The notes below the pieces were generated by a model. That model was not told the DNA's origin and searched no databases. It saw only the letters and a program-made list of their open reading frames with translations. 64,000 bases of DNA. Source: Campylobacter sp. RM16192. Its GTDB lineage: Bacteria; Campylobacterota; Campylobacteria; Campylobacterales; Campylobacteraceae. Location: contig NZ_CP012552.1 of the NCBI RefSeq assembly GCF_004803855.2, forward strand, positions 558,001 to 622,000, written 5' to 3'. Of the stretch, positions 1-8,829 are shown in pieces; position 1 is the first letter of the stretch, and every line of letters starts with the position of its first letter. The translations under genes and the position numbers were made by a program.

Positions 1-321
1 GTGATAAACGACTACGAAGCAAAAACAGGCGTACATGACGATAAAAGTATAGTGATAGATGAGGTAGCCGGTGTTTGGCTCGCTATTTCAATGAGTTCTG
101 CTTCTTGGCTTAGTTTTATACTGTCTGTTCTGTTTTTTAGGATTTTTGATATTGCTAAGCCTTCTATTATCGGCCGAGTCGATAGAGATGTTAAAGGCGG
201 GCTTGGCGTAATGGGTGATGATATGCTGGCAGGCTTTTTTGCAGGACTTTTAAGTGCTATGTGCTATGGAGCTTTGATTAAACTTCAAATAGGAACAGAT
301 TGGTTGATTTCTATTAGATAA
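1..321 (+). CDS. pgpA: Phosphatidylglycerophosphatase A, C-terminal part (cut by window start)
   Basis: PgpA removes phosphate from phosphatidylglycerol phosphate at the inner membrane, the last step of phosphatidylglycerol synthesis. The visible 106 residues contain the family signature around residues 14-26 (DKSIVIDEVAGVW), followed by two hydrophobic segments (about 28-48 and 75-92) and the FRxFDIxKP-type stretch. Family members are usually about 150-170 residues long, so some 50 N-terminal residues lie before the window. The GTG at position 1 is only the first codon visible and probably not the true start. The gene converges on the minus-strand gene at 345-785, with a hairpin between them. 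Confidence 0.85.
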   Translation: MINDYEAKTGVHDDKSIVIDEVAGVWLAISMSSASWLSFILSVLFFRIFDIAKPSIIGRVDRDVKGGLGVMGDDMLAGFFAGLLSAMCYGALIKLQIGTDWLISIR

Positions 322-328
322 ATTTAAA

Positions 329-360
329 AAGGCGAAAACCAATATTATCTTTTTCGCCTT
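329..360. terminator. Bidirectional hairpin terminator between convergent genes
   Basis: A perfect 10-bp inverted repeat (329-338 with 351-360, aaggcgaaaa/ttttcgcctt) with a 12-nt loop lies between pgpA and the convergent minus-strand gene. It overlaps the last codons of the minus-strand gene. The A/T-rich arms can give a U-run in either direction. Confidence 0.6.
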
Positions 361-785
361 AATCTTCCTTGTTCTTCGTAGACCTCAATCTCTCTTGCGT
401 ATTCAGGATTTTTCTTCTTAAGTTCATTATTCATAAAGGCTATTAGTTTAGCATCGGCATTCTTGTGACTTGCCATTATAAGTACAAATTTAAGATAAGT
501 TTTTGCTTCATCTGTTAATTGACCATTTTTCTTAGGCGGTATAATAAATTGATTTGTAAAAATTTTAAGAGCGCTAAATAGATTGTTCTTAGTTGAATTT
601 GGATTGGATATGATATCTAAAAGCTGATTAAACGTAATATCTTCATTGTTTGTTTTTGTTTTTGCGGTTTGTTTTTGCGGTTTTTCATTTTTGCTTTTAA
701 GTTTAAAAAAAGTTAGTAGCAGTATGCCTATAAAGACTAATACTGCTACTAATATTATTGCAATAAATAGAGATTTTTCACCCAT
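345..785 (-). CDS. Hypothetical single-span membrane protein
   Basis: I do not recognise this family. The 146-residue protein has one N-terminal transmembrane segment (about residues 6-27) followed by a Lys/Thr/Asn-rich linker and a soluble, mostly helical, basic C-terminal domain (about 50-146). The topology suggests a membrane-anchored cytoplasmic protein. It lies 2 bp downstream of ccsBA on the same strand, so the two are probably cotranscribed. A link to cytochrome c maturation is possible but rests only on position. Confidence 0.6.
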   Translation of the reverse strand: MGEKSLFIAIILVAVLVFIGILLLTFFKLKSKNEKPQKQTAKTKTNNEDITFNQLLDIISNPNSTKNNLFSALKIFTNQFIIPPKKNGQLTDEAKTYLKFVLIMASHKNADAKLIAFMNNELKKKNPEYAREIEVYEEQGRLRRKR

Positions 786-787
786 TC

Positions 788-3700
788 TTATAGTTTTACC
801 ATTTTTTCAGGCTTTCTAAAATATGCCAAAATTGATATCGCAACCATTACAACTACACTCATCCATACAAAGTCAGGCACCGGCACAGGATCACCGGCTG
901 CGTATGAGTGCATACCGCTTAAGTAGAAGTTTACGCCAAAATATGTCATTATGATAGACCAGTAAGCAAACATTGAAGTAACGGCAAATGCGTATTGATT
1001 ATTTAGCTTCGGAACAAATCTTATATGTAATACTGCAGCATATATTAGTATAGAAACCAAGGCCCAAGTCTCTTTAGAGTCCCAGCCCCAATATCTTCCC
1101 CAGCTCTCGTTAGCCCAAATACCACCTAAGAAGTTACCAAGAGTAAGAAGGCTAAGGCCTAAAATCATAGCCATTTCGTTTATGCGAGTAGCTTCTAAGA
1201 TATTTCTTGACATCTCTTTGTGCTCTTTTTTGCCTTGTAGAGCAAATAAGACAAGCACAAACATACCAAGAAGAGAGCAAAGTCCCAAGAATCCATAGCT
1301 AGCAGTAATAACTGAAACGTGGATTGTAAGCCAATATGACTTAAGAACAGGAACTAGTGTCGTAATCTGAGGATCCATCCAGCTTAGGTGAGCTACAAAT
1401 AGTGTAACGCCCGCCAAGATCGAGGTAAGCGCCATTGAAATAGGGCTTCTGTTTGAAAATACTATACCTGAAAGACTAAGTGCCCAAGCTATATATATCA
1501 TAGATTCGTAAGCATTACTCCAAGGGGCGTGTCCTGAGATGTACCAACGCAACGCAAGTCCTGCAGTATGAGCTACAAAGGCTAGGATATTTATAGAATA
1601 TACGATTTTAAACATCCAATTTATATTTAGTCTCGGCTTAGCCATCTTAATAAAGACAAAGCATAGTAGTCCAAATCCAGCAAATAGATAGATAGGTATC
1701 AAAGATTGGAAAATCTTATATTTATTAAATAAAATTTCCATATCTACTCGCTCTTTACTCGGTATTACAGCTTTACCATGCTCTTCTTGATATGTTTTAA
1801 TTTCTGCCAAAACCCTATTTGGAACGCTCCAATTTCCACTATTTGATGCGTCGCTTACACCTGCAAAGTATTCTTGCAACATTCTGCTAATTGGCTCTCT
1901 CTCTTCCTTAGGAAAATACATCATAGCGCTTGCAGGTGCATACCAAGTGTGGTTAGGATCATCTAGCTTTGGAAACATTGTAAAAATTTCGCCTACAAAT
2001 ACCATGTAAAGAATATTTAATCTTTCATCTACTTTTTGCACATCCTTATCAAAGGTTCCACGTTCTGCAGGGCGTTTGCGGCTAGCAGTTTCAGCATATT
2101 TAGTTAGCTTATAAGAGCTTCTTGTAGTATTGCGATCATATTCGAAGAAATCGTTAAATTTAGCGTATTTTGCGCTTTCATCTATTCCTATTATTTTTTT
2201 TAGTTCTTTATTGTGAACCGCTATTATAGGCATCTCTCTCCAGTAAGGAGCATCTATCATCATAGATAGTGCAACTTGGTTTGCGTTTGCTCCGTTTATT
2301 ATGTCTTTTTTGTAGACTTTATTTAAAATTTCTCTTGCTACTGTATCAAAAGGTTTCATACGTCCATCAGCACTTTGAACTATAACAGTTGAAAGTTCTT
2401 TTGCGTGATTTTCGTCTATTTTGATAGCAAGATTCATGGCGTTTGCTTTTGGAGTTGCTAAAATACATGCAAATGCTAAAATGCATGCTTTGGCTGTATT
2501 TTTGATTGCGTCTTCGTTTATATATTTAGCCAGTTTTCTAAATCTGCTATGTGGATTTACTACGTTGAAAAACAAGCCAAGCCCAAGTAAAAAATATCCT
2601 ATGTATGTCGGAATTTTGCCAGGGTCTTTGTTTACAGATAAGATTGTGCCGCGTTCATCTTTATCGTAAGAGCTTTGGAAAAATCTATATCCTGCATGGT
2701 CAAGTACATGGTTCATGTAAATTCTATAATCATAATCTCCAGATTTAGGGTCTTTAACTACAACTTCACTTGCATAACTCATAGGAGAATTTGAGCCTGG
2801 ATATCGCTTGAGTTCGAAATCTTTAAGATGTAGTGAAAATGGAAGAAGTATTTCTCTAGCCCCCCAAGATGCAGTAAATTCTTGTCCTCCTATAGTTTGA
2901 ACTACCGGCATAACGTAATTTTCATAAAGAACTACTTCTTTACTATCTCCATTGAAGCTTAAATCAGCAACCAAGGCATCAAATTGTCCACCTTTGCTAA
3001 CAAGTCTTCTTTGAGCTTTTTCAAGGATGTTTTTAGGAGCAAAATTTATATCTCCTATAGTATATAGTTGCATAGGAACAAATTCTGTAGGTTTTTTCGC
3101 CTCATATTCACCTTTTTCATTTGTAGCCATTATAAAATATCCTACATTATTATTTGAAGTCATTGTAAATTTGCCATCTTTATATTCAAATTTAATAAAT
3201 TTATCTAAAGTTGGCTCAGTATTAAAAGCAAAGCTTACTCCACCAAGTTCTCTGATATCTCCAGGCTTTAGACCTACATCTTCACGATTTTGACTGTCTG
3301 ATACCACAATCTCTATAAGAGGATCTCCATTATCGGCCTCATAATATTCAAATTCTGCATTTTTATAAAATGCTTTATATTGTAGATTGGCTTTTTGTCC
3401 GCCAACGTCAAGATCTATATTAAATTCGTTAGGAGTTACGGCATTTATCTGTTTAGGAACCGAAACTTTATACTCTTTACCGTCTTTTTGGGCTTTCATC
3501 TCAAGCCTTGAGCCTATCTCATACATCCTATCTTGAGTAGTGTTTTCTCTAATATGCATGTTTGCTTCAAATCCTAGATATCTAGTCATGGCAGAGCCAA
3601 GTAGCATAAATAAAAAGCTTAGGTGAAATATAAATACTGGCAGTTTTTTCATATCCATAAGTTTGTATTTATAGATATTGTATGCCAAATTTATGCCCAA

Positions 3701-3868
3701 AAGCAACTGAATAAGCGCAAACCAGGTAGCTCCATATATTAAAGCCCATGCACTTTTAGTATCATAAACAGTCTCTACAATAGTAGCAACACCACTTGCA
3801 ATAGCAAATATTAATAGTAAAACTATAGCCGAAGTCATGCTCAAGAACAGGGATTGAATGCCTCTCAT
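788..3868 (-). CDS. ccsBA: Fused cytochrome c biogenesis protein CcsBA (ResB-ResC type)
   Basis: This 1026-residue protein combines the two system II haem-transport and cytochrome c synthetase subunits in one chain, as is usual in epsilonproteobacteria. The N-terminal ResB/CcsB-like half has hydrophobic helices near residues 10-30, 45-65 and 75-95, then a long periplasmic domain. The C-terminal CcsA half is polytopic and carries the tryptophan-rich haem-binding WWD-type motif (ESWGRYWGWDSKETW, about residues 915-930) plus conserved histidines in helices. It attaches haem to periplasmic apocytochromes, which this respiratory organism needs in number. No frameshift is visible and the length fits fused homologues. 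A small membrane protein follows 2 bp downstream. Confidence 0.93.
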   Translation of the reverse strand: MRGIQSLFLSMTSAIVLLLIFAIASGVATIVETVYDTKSAWALIYGATWFALIQLLLGINLAYNIYKYKLMDMKKLPVFIFHLSFLFMLLGSAMTRYLGFEANMHIRENTTQDRMYEIGSRLEMKAQKDGKEYKVSVPKQINAVTPNEFNIDLDVGGQKANLQYKAFYKNAEFEYYEADNGDPLIEIVVSDSQNREDVGLKPGDIRELGGVSFAFNTEPTLDKFIKFEYKDGKFTMTSNNNVGYFIMATNEKGEYEAKKPTEFVPMQLYTIGDINFAPKNILEKAQRRLVSKGGQFDALVADLSFNGDSKEVVLYENYVMPVVQTIGGQEFTASWGAREILLPFSLHLKDFELKRYPGSNSPMSYASEVVVKDPKSGDYDYRIYMNHVLDHAGYRFFQSSYDKDERGTILSVNKDPGKIPTYIGYFLLGLGLFFNVVNPHSRFRKLAKYINEDAIKNTAKACILAFACILATPKANAMNLAIKIDENHAKELSTVIVQSADGRMKPFDTVAREILNKVYKKDIINGANANQVALSMMIDAPYWREMPIIAVHNKELKKIIGIDESAKYAKFNDFFEYDRNTTRSSYKLTKYAETASRKRPAERGTFDKDVQKVDERLNILYMVFVGEIFTMFPKLDDPNHTWYAPASAMMYFPKEEREPISRMLQEYFAGVSDASNSGNWSVPNRVLAEIKTYQEEHGKAVIPSKERVDMEILFNKYKIFQSLIPIYLFAGFGLLCFVFIKMAKPRLNINWMFKIVYSINILAFVAHTAGLALRWYISGHAPWSNAYESMIYIAWALSLSGIVFSNRSPISMALTSILAGVTLFVAHLSWMDPQITTLVPVLKSYWLTIHVSVITASYGFLGLCSLLGMFVLVLFALQGKKEHKEMSRNILEATRINEMAMILGLSLLTLGNFLGGIWANESWGRYWGWDSKETWALVSILIYAAVLHIRFVPKLNNQYAFAVTSMFAYWSIIMTYFGVNFYLSGMHSYAAGDPVPVPDFVWMSVVVMVAISILAYFRKPEKMVKL

Positions 3869-4320
3869 TAGAATCCTTTGAATTTTAACTGCCGAAAATT
3901 ATAGCAGTATTTTTTTAAATATTTGTTACTATATAATAAAATTCTATTACTAGAACGACTATTACTATAATAAATATCTATTAAAATGATGTTTCAAAGT
4001 TGTTGATCTGGGTTTAGAATGTTCTTATTTTATAAATTTATAATATTTGTTATTATTTATTTGATTAAAAATAGAGAATAATCTAAATATGACAAAATAA
4101 AGTAAAAAGTATAATAAATATTTTATTTATTTAAAATTAAGAATATAATATTTATTACTTCTTATATATAAAATTTATACTACTTTTGTCAAGATTACTA
4201 ATATATCGAGCTTTGTATAAGATAATAGTTATCAATTATCATTAAAAGATGATATTACTAATTTACGTATAATTTACGTAGGACTTTTATTATTCTGCTT
4301 AAACTTAATAAGGAGGAAAC
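3869..4320. promoter_or_regulatory. Divergent intergenic region with Fur-box-like palindrome and promoter repeats
   Basis: This 450-bp, very AT-rich gap separates divergent ccsBA and the reductase operon and shows no convincing ORF. At 4221-4240 the sequence gataatagttatcaattatc resembles a Fur box (GATAAT repeats in both orientations). At 4260-4281 an 11-bp unit (aatttacgta plus one base) occurs twice in direct tandem, and a -10-like tataat (4268-4273) spans the junction. A strong ribosome binding site (aaggagg, from 4310) precedes the reductase start codon. The regulatory roles are inferred from pattern only. Confidence 0.5.
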
Positions 4321-6621
4321 ATGAACAGTTCAAGACGAAATTTCTTGAAAGCTTCTACTGCGACCGGAATAATGGCTATGACATATGCTCCTGGTACGCT
4401 TGGCGCTGTCGGAGCTAAAGCTTTACAAGCTAGCGATAAGGCCGTTTATAGCTTTTGCGAGATGTGCTCTACCCGCTGTCCTATAGAGGCTAGAGTAGTA
4501 GATGGTAAAAACATCTTTATACAAGGAAACGGTAAGGTTAGCGGAACTGCAACTTCAGTCTGTGCAAGAGGTGGTGCTGGACACAGCCAACTATATGATC
4601 CTCAAAGACTTGTTAAGCCTCTCATTAGAGTAGGCGAGCGCGGTGAAAATAAGTGGCGCGAAGCTAGCTGGGATGAGGCACTTGATCTAGTGGCTAAAAA
4701 GATGCTTGAGATTAAAGAAAAATATGGACCTGAGAGCTTTGTATTCACTGCAAAATCAAGTCAAACTCATAAACTAATGACGACTTTTGCGAGCGCTTAT
4801 GGATCTCCAAACTGCTTTTCTCACCTATCCTGTTGTCCGATAACTTACAGAATGGTATGTGAGCATATGTATGGCGACGGAAGATTAAAAAGAGACTTTG
4901 GAAATGCAAAATATATCGTAAATTTTGGCCATAACCTCTTTGAAGGTATCGTTATATCAGATACTAAAAAAGTTGCTAAAATGGCTGAGAGAGATGATAC
5001 TAAACTATTAGTTCTTGAGCCAAGATTTAGCGTTATAGCTGCTAAGGCTGACGAGTGGCTACCTGTAAAACCAGGAACTGACCTAGCGTTTGTGCTTGCT
5101 CTTATTCACGTATGGATCAAAAACGGAACTTACGATAAAGAGTTTATAGAAAAATTTACAATAGGATTTGACAAAGTTGTAGAAAGCACTCAAGATACAA
5201 CTCCAGAGTGGCAAGAAAAGATCACAGGAATTCCTGCTAAAACCGTTGAAAGAATAGCAGGCGAAATTTGGAAAGCCGCTCCAAAAGTAATCATTGACTT
5301 TGGACATAAAACAACCACTGCTAAAGCTGAATACATAAGAACAAGAGCCATCATGGTAGCAAATGCGATGATGGGTAACTGGGAGAAAAAGGGCGGATTA
5401 TTTGGTGGTAAAAACGCGAAAAAATATAACTCTTTAGTAGGCGAAGAGCTAATACCTGCTATAACAAATCCTGATGCGGCCATAAAAGTTCCAAAAACTC
5501 CAAGACTTGATGCTGCAGGGGAAGACGGAAGAAATAAATTCGTAGCTAGAAGTCACGGTGTTTTAATGGAAATTCCTGATGCAATTATGAGTGAGAAACC
5601 TTATCCTATAAAAGGTTGGTTCAATATCAGATTTAACCATATGATAAACGTTGCAGGAACTGATAAGACTATAGAGAGCCTTAAAAAGCTTGACTTCATC
5701 GTAAGCTCTGACGTTTATATGAACGACTTTTCTATCTATGCAGACGTTATTTTACCAGAGAGCACCTATCTTGAAAGAGATGAGGGGATCGAAGATAAAT
5801 CAAGTCAAAAACCTGCATATATGATAAGAAATAAGGTAATTGATCCGGTTGGTGATACAAAGAACGGTTACGATATCTTTAGAGAGCTTGCAAGACGCAT
5901 GAAAATTGATGAAAAATATGCCAATAATACAATGGATGAGTGGAGAATGCAACAAGTTAAAGGAAATGCCGAGCTGCTAGCCCAGCTTGCAAAAGATGGA
6001 TATGTGACTTGGAAGGTTCCTGGAATCTTGTTTAGAGAAGCAGATAGCGTAAAAGCCTTTGTTAAAAAATTCCCTCATGCAGAGAAATTTGTAGGCGAAA
6101 ACGGACTTATGGATTCTCAAGTGAAATTTAAAACAGAGAGTGGAAAAATCGAACTGTTTAGTGAAAAAGTTGATGCGCAATTTCCTACTTACGGCTGTTT
6201 AGGAAATATGGAAAATAACATTAGAGATATGGACGTTTACGGTGGACACGAACTATCTATCATGACAGGCAAAACTCCTATTCATACAAATGGACATACT
6301 CAAAACGTTCCATTCCTAAATGATCTTATGAGCGACTCTCCTGTGTGGATACATCCAAAAACAGCTAAAAAACATGGAGTAAAAACCGGAGATAAGGTAT
6401 TTTTACAAAACAAGTTCTCAAAAGACAAAGCAACTATATTTGTAACAGAAGGTATTAGAGAGGATACTTTATTCTTATATCACGGATTTGGACACGTTTC
6501 AGCAGGTCTTGAAAGAATAGATGGAGTAGGGACAAACCAAAGCAAATTGCTTGACCCTGCGGCTGGTCCAGTATGCGCCACGATGGTTACAAACGTTGGC
6601 GTTGATATAGTAAAAGCATAA
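4321..6621 (+). CDS. phsA: Polysulfide/thiosulfate-type molybdopterin reductase, catalytic subunit A
   Basis: The protein is a DMSO-reductase-family molybdenum enzyme (766 aa) exported by Tat. The twin-arginine motif SRRNFLK is at residues 4-10. A [4Fe-4S] site is formed by C46, C49, C53 and C81, and a Cys pair in SHLSCCP (C171/C172) is in the usual place of the Mo-ligand cysteine. Molybdopterin-guanine-dinucleotide-binding regions follow, including a C-terminal domain from about 640. With the B and C subunits just downstream, it fits the PsrABC/PhsABC type, which reduces polysulfide or thiosulfate to sulfide using menaquinol. The exact substrate (thiosulfate, polysulfide or tetrathionate) cannot be told from the sequence. 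The start is supported by the aaggagg site. Confidence 0.88.
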   Translation: MNSSRRNFLKASTATGIMAMTYAPGTLGAVGAKALQASDKAVYSFCEMCSTRCPIEARVVDGKNIFIQGNGKVSGTATSVCARGGAGHSQLYDPQRLVKPLIRVGERGENKWREASWDEALDLVAKKMLEIKEKYGPESFVFTAKSSQTHKLMTTFASAYGSPNCFSHLSCCPITYRMVCEHMYGDGRLKRDFGNAKYIVNFGHNLFEGIVISDTKKVAKMAERDDTKLLVLEPRFSVIAAKADEWLPVKPGTDLAFVLALIHVWIKNGTYDKEFIEKFTIGFDKVVESTQDTTPEWQEKITGIPAKTVERIAGEIWKAAPKVIIDFGHKTTTAKAEYIRTRAIMVANAMMGNWEKKGGLFGGKNAKKYNSLVGEELIPAITNPDAAIKVPKTPRLDAAGEDGRNKFVARSHGVLMEIPDAIMSEKPYPIKGWFNIRFNHMINVAGTDKTIESLKKLDFIVSSDVYMNDFSIYADVILPESTYLERDEGIEDKSSQKPAYMIRNKVIDPVGDTKNGYDIFRELARRMKIDEKYANNTMDEWRMQQVKGNAELLAQLAKDGYVTWKVPGILFREADSVKAFVKKFPHAEKFVGENGLMDSQVKFKTESGKIELFSEKVDAQFPTYGCLGNMENNIRDMDVYGGHELSIMTGKTPIHTNGHTQNVPFLNDLMSDSPVWIHPKTAKKHGVKTGDKVFLQNKFSKDKATIFVTEGIREDTLFLYHGFGHVSAGLERIDGVGTNQSKLLDPAAGPVCATMVTNVGVDIVKA

Positions 6622-6631
6622 GGAAGAGAAG

Positions 6632-7198
6632 ATGAAAAGATATACTATGGTTCATAATGAAAATCTTTGTATTGGATGTCAAGCTTGTTCTGTAGCTTGT
6701 AGAAGTGAAAACAGCGTTCCAAACGGAGTGTATAGACTTCAAGTTCATGCAAAGATGAGTGGAACATTCCCAAATTTAAAAACAGATTTTATAAGAAATA
6801 GCTGTGTAATGTGTGAAGATGCTCCTTGTGTAGACGTATGTCCTACCGGAGCTAGCTTTAAAACTGCTGACGGACTAACACTGATGGATCACAGTATCTG
6901 CGTATCTTGCAAATACTGTGTTCTTGCTTGTCCTTATGATGCTAGATATGTAGAGCCAAAAACAGGAGAAGTTGATAAATGTACTTTCTGTTTTGACACA
7001 AGAGTATCTCAAGGAGAGCAGCCTGCATGTGTTACCGTATGTCCTACAGATGCACTTGCATTCGGCGATTTAAACGATAAAAACAGTGAAGTAAGTAAAA
7101 TTTTAAGAGAAAAAGCTCATTACTATCCAAAATCAGAGCTTAAAACTAAACCTAAACTAGCCATGATTGCTAACCGCAAAGGAGGAAGCCATGAATAA
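6632..7198 (+). CDS. phsB: Polysulfide/thiosulfate-type reductase, iron-sulfur subunit B
   Basis: This 188-residue ferredoxin-like subunit carries four cysteine clusters of the CxxCxxCxxxC type (from C13; around 59-73; around 90-104; and a C-terminal set near 122-141), enough for four [4Fe-4S] centres as in PsrB/PhsB/DmsB. It passes electrons from the membrane subunit to the molybdenum subunit on the periplasmic side. It has no signal peptide of its own, as usual for partners co-exported with a Tat subunit. It starts 10 bp after phsA, and its last codons contain the ggagg ribosome site for the next gene, so translation is probably coupled. Confidence 0.9.
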   Translation: MKRYTMVHNENLCIGCQACSVACRSENSVPNGVYRLQVHAKMSGTFPNLKTDFIRNSCVMCEDAPCVDVCPTGASFKTADGLTLMDHSICVSCKYCVLACPYDARYVEPKTGEVDKCTFCFDTRVSQGEQPACVTVCPTDALAFGDLNDKNSEVSKILREKAHYYPKSELKTKPKLAMIANRKGGSHE

Positions 7199-8162
7199 TA
7201 TGTGGGGAAGCGTTGCTCAATATAACGAAATTTACTGGCCGTGGCCAATTGCGGTCTATCTATTTTTGGCGGGTCTTTCAGCTGGATCTATGATGGTTGC
7301 ACTTTTAGTTAAGTGGAACTATCATAAGCAAGAAAACGACACTATTTGGGATGCGATGGTAAAGGCTGGCGCTATTGTCGCGCCTATTACCATCTGTGTT
7401 GGTTTAGCACTTCTTGTATTTGACCTTGGTAAGCCTCTTAGCTTTTATTGGATTTTGCTAAAGTATAACTTCTTGTCTGTTATGTCAATAGGTGTTGCCC
7501 TTCTTTTGGTTTATACACCTTTTGCATTCTTGTTCGCTATTATAATATTTGAAAAAGAGATAGAAAAACACTCTATTTTAAGTATTTTGCGACCAGTTTC
7601 AAGAATTATTCGTTCGTTTGCACCTTTGGCTAAGACTATAGAGACTATATTGTTCTTGCTAGCTATCGGAGTTGGAGTATATACAGGCTTCTTGCTAAGT
7701 GCGATTACTAAGCTTCCTCTTTGGAATACGCCTATATTGCCGATCCTATTCTTGACATCAGGCTTTAGTTCGGGTGTTGCGGCAAATATTTTAGTAGGTT
7801 TACTATGCTTTAAGCACTTAATAAACAAAGACAATGTGAAATATCTACTAGTACTAGACCTTAGAGCAGTATTGTTTGAGATTCCTTTGATAGCGATACT
7901 TTTCATAGGACTATATTTCGAGGGTGGAGTAAGTGCAGTTGCTGCAAAACAAGCTCTTACAACGGGACATTATGCTATAATCTTCTGGCTAGGCGTTGTG
8001 GGCGTTGGACTTGCAACTCCAATATTAATAGCAGCTACCGCTCTTAAAAATCACGCTTATAGAGTAGGATATATCGTAGCCAACTCTATCGTAGTAATCT
8101 TTGGAGTAATTTTACTAAGATACTATATAGTATATGCAGGGCAGGTATTTACAGGAGTTTGA
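7191..8162 (+). CDS. phsC: NrfD-family membrane anchor, subunit C of the reductase
   Basis: NrfD/PsrC family integral membrane quinol oxidase subunit, 323 residues with about eight hydrophobic helices. It anchors the A and B subunits and oxidises menaquinol. I chose the ATG at 7191 because it follows ggaggaagcc (7181-7190) and removes eight residues of the longer TTG reading. This start overlaps the end of phsB by 8 bp. The N-terminal ...YWPWPIAVYLFLAGLSAGS is typical of the family. The gene runs directly into the response regulator gene downstream, suggesting one transcript for the enzyme and its putative regulators. Confidence 0.88.
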   Translation: MNNMWGSVAQYNEIYWPWPIAVYLFLAGLSAGSMMVALLVKWNYHKQENDTIWDAMVKAGAIVAPITICVGLALLVFDLGKPLSFYWILLKYNFLSVMSIGVALLLVYTPFAFLFAIIIFEKEIEKHSILSILRPVSRIIRSFAPLAKTIETILFLLAIGVGVYTGFLLSAITKLPLWNTPILPILFLTSGFSSGVAANILVGLLCFKHLINKDNVKYLLVLDLRAVLFEIPLIAILFIGLYFEGGVSAVAAKQALTTGHYAIIFWLGVVGVGLATPILIAATALKNHAYRVGYIVANSIVVIFGVILLRYYIVYAGQVFTGV

Positions 8163-8166
8163 TAGG

Positions 8167-8829
8167 GTGAGAATCCTACTTTTAGAGGATGATTTTAATT
8201 ATAGAGAGAGTGTCTCGGAGTATCTTCAGGTCTTAGGCTATGAGGTTGACGAGGCGCCTGATGGGCAGGTGGCATGCGACAAGATATCAAAAAGCTTCTA
8301 CCACCTGCTCATACTTGATATCAAAGTTCCGCATATAAGCGGACATGAAGTTATAAAATACGCAAAAGACATCGGTCTTCAAACCCCAATAATGATCATG
8401 ACCTCTCTTGTTGATATTGATAATTTATCCGTCGGCTACGAGCTTGGTTGCAATGAATATCTAAAAAAACCTTTCGAGTTAGCTGAGCTTAAATTTAGAG
8501 TTAATGAGCTAATGCGTAAATATCACGGAAAAGATGATAAAAATTTAATCACTATAGATGAAGATTCTAAGCTTGACACTATTAAAAAACAGTTGCATTT
8601 TAAAGATAAAGTCATAGAGCTTAGCTTGAAAGAATTTGACCTAATAGAGTGCTTGCTGTATCATAAAAATAGTTTCGTTGGGGTTGAGACTATAAGAGCT
8701 GAAGTTTGGGGTGATAAAGAGATAGATTCTGCCGATATTAGAATGCACGTTCTTAAAATTCGTCAAAAAACAAAGCCTGATTTTATCGTTTCCTCTCGCG
8801 GGCTCGGCTATAAAATAGATGTTAAATAA
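8167..8829 (+). CDS. OmpR/PhoB-family response regulator
   Basis: A 220-residue two-component response regulator. The receiver domain (1-115) has the acidic pair E7/D8, the phospho-acceptor D51 in LLILDIKVP and the conserved Lys in YLKKPF (about 102). A C-terminal winged-helix DNA-binding domain (about 125-220) ends with SSRGLGYKID, typical of OmpR/PhoB. I prefer the GTG start at 8167 (VRILLLEDD), placed behind a ggag, over the longer reading from 8134, which would overlap phsC by 29 bp. It lies 4 bp after phsC and overlaps the kinase gene by 11 bp. Control of the upstream reductase operon is a reasonable inference. Confidence 0.88.
   Translation: MRILLLEDDFNYRESVSEYLQVLGYEVDEAPDGQVACDKISKSFYHLLILDIKVPHISGHEVIKYAKDIGLQTPIMIMTSLVDIDNLSVGYELGCNEYLKKPFELAELKFRVNELMRKYHGKDDKNLITIDEDSKLDTIKKQLHFKDKVIELSLKEFDLIECLLYHKNSFVGVETIRAEVWGDKEIDSADIRMHVLKIRQKTKPDFIVSSRGLGYKIDVK

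Noticed and set aside
2421-2669. Plus-strand ORFs opposite ccsBA
   Set aside because: They are antisense to a long conserved gene and lack ribosome sites and family features.
7167-7190. TTG start for phsC
   Set aside because: The ATG at 7191 follows a clear ggagg site and matches the family N-terminus.
8134-8166. Upstream start for the response regulator
   Set aside because: It would overlap phsC by 29 bp and add residues before the normal receiver start; the GTG at 8167 has a better ribosome site.
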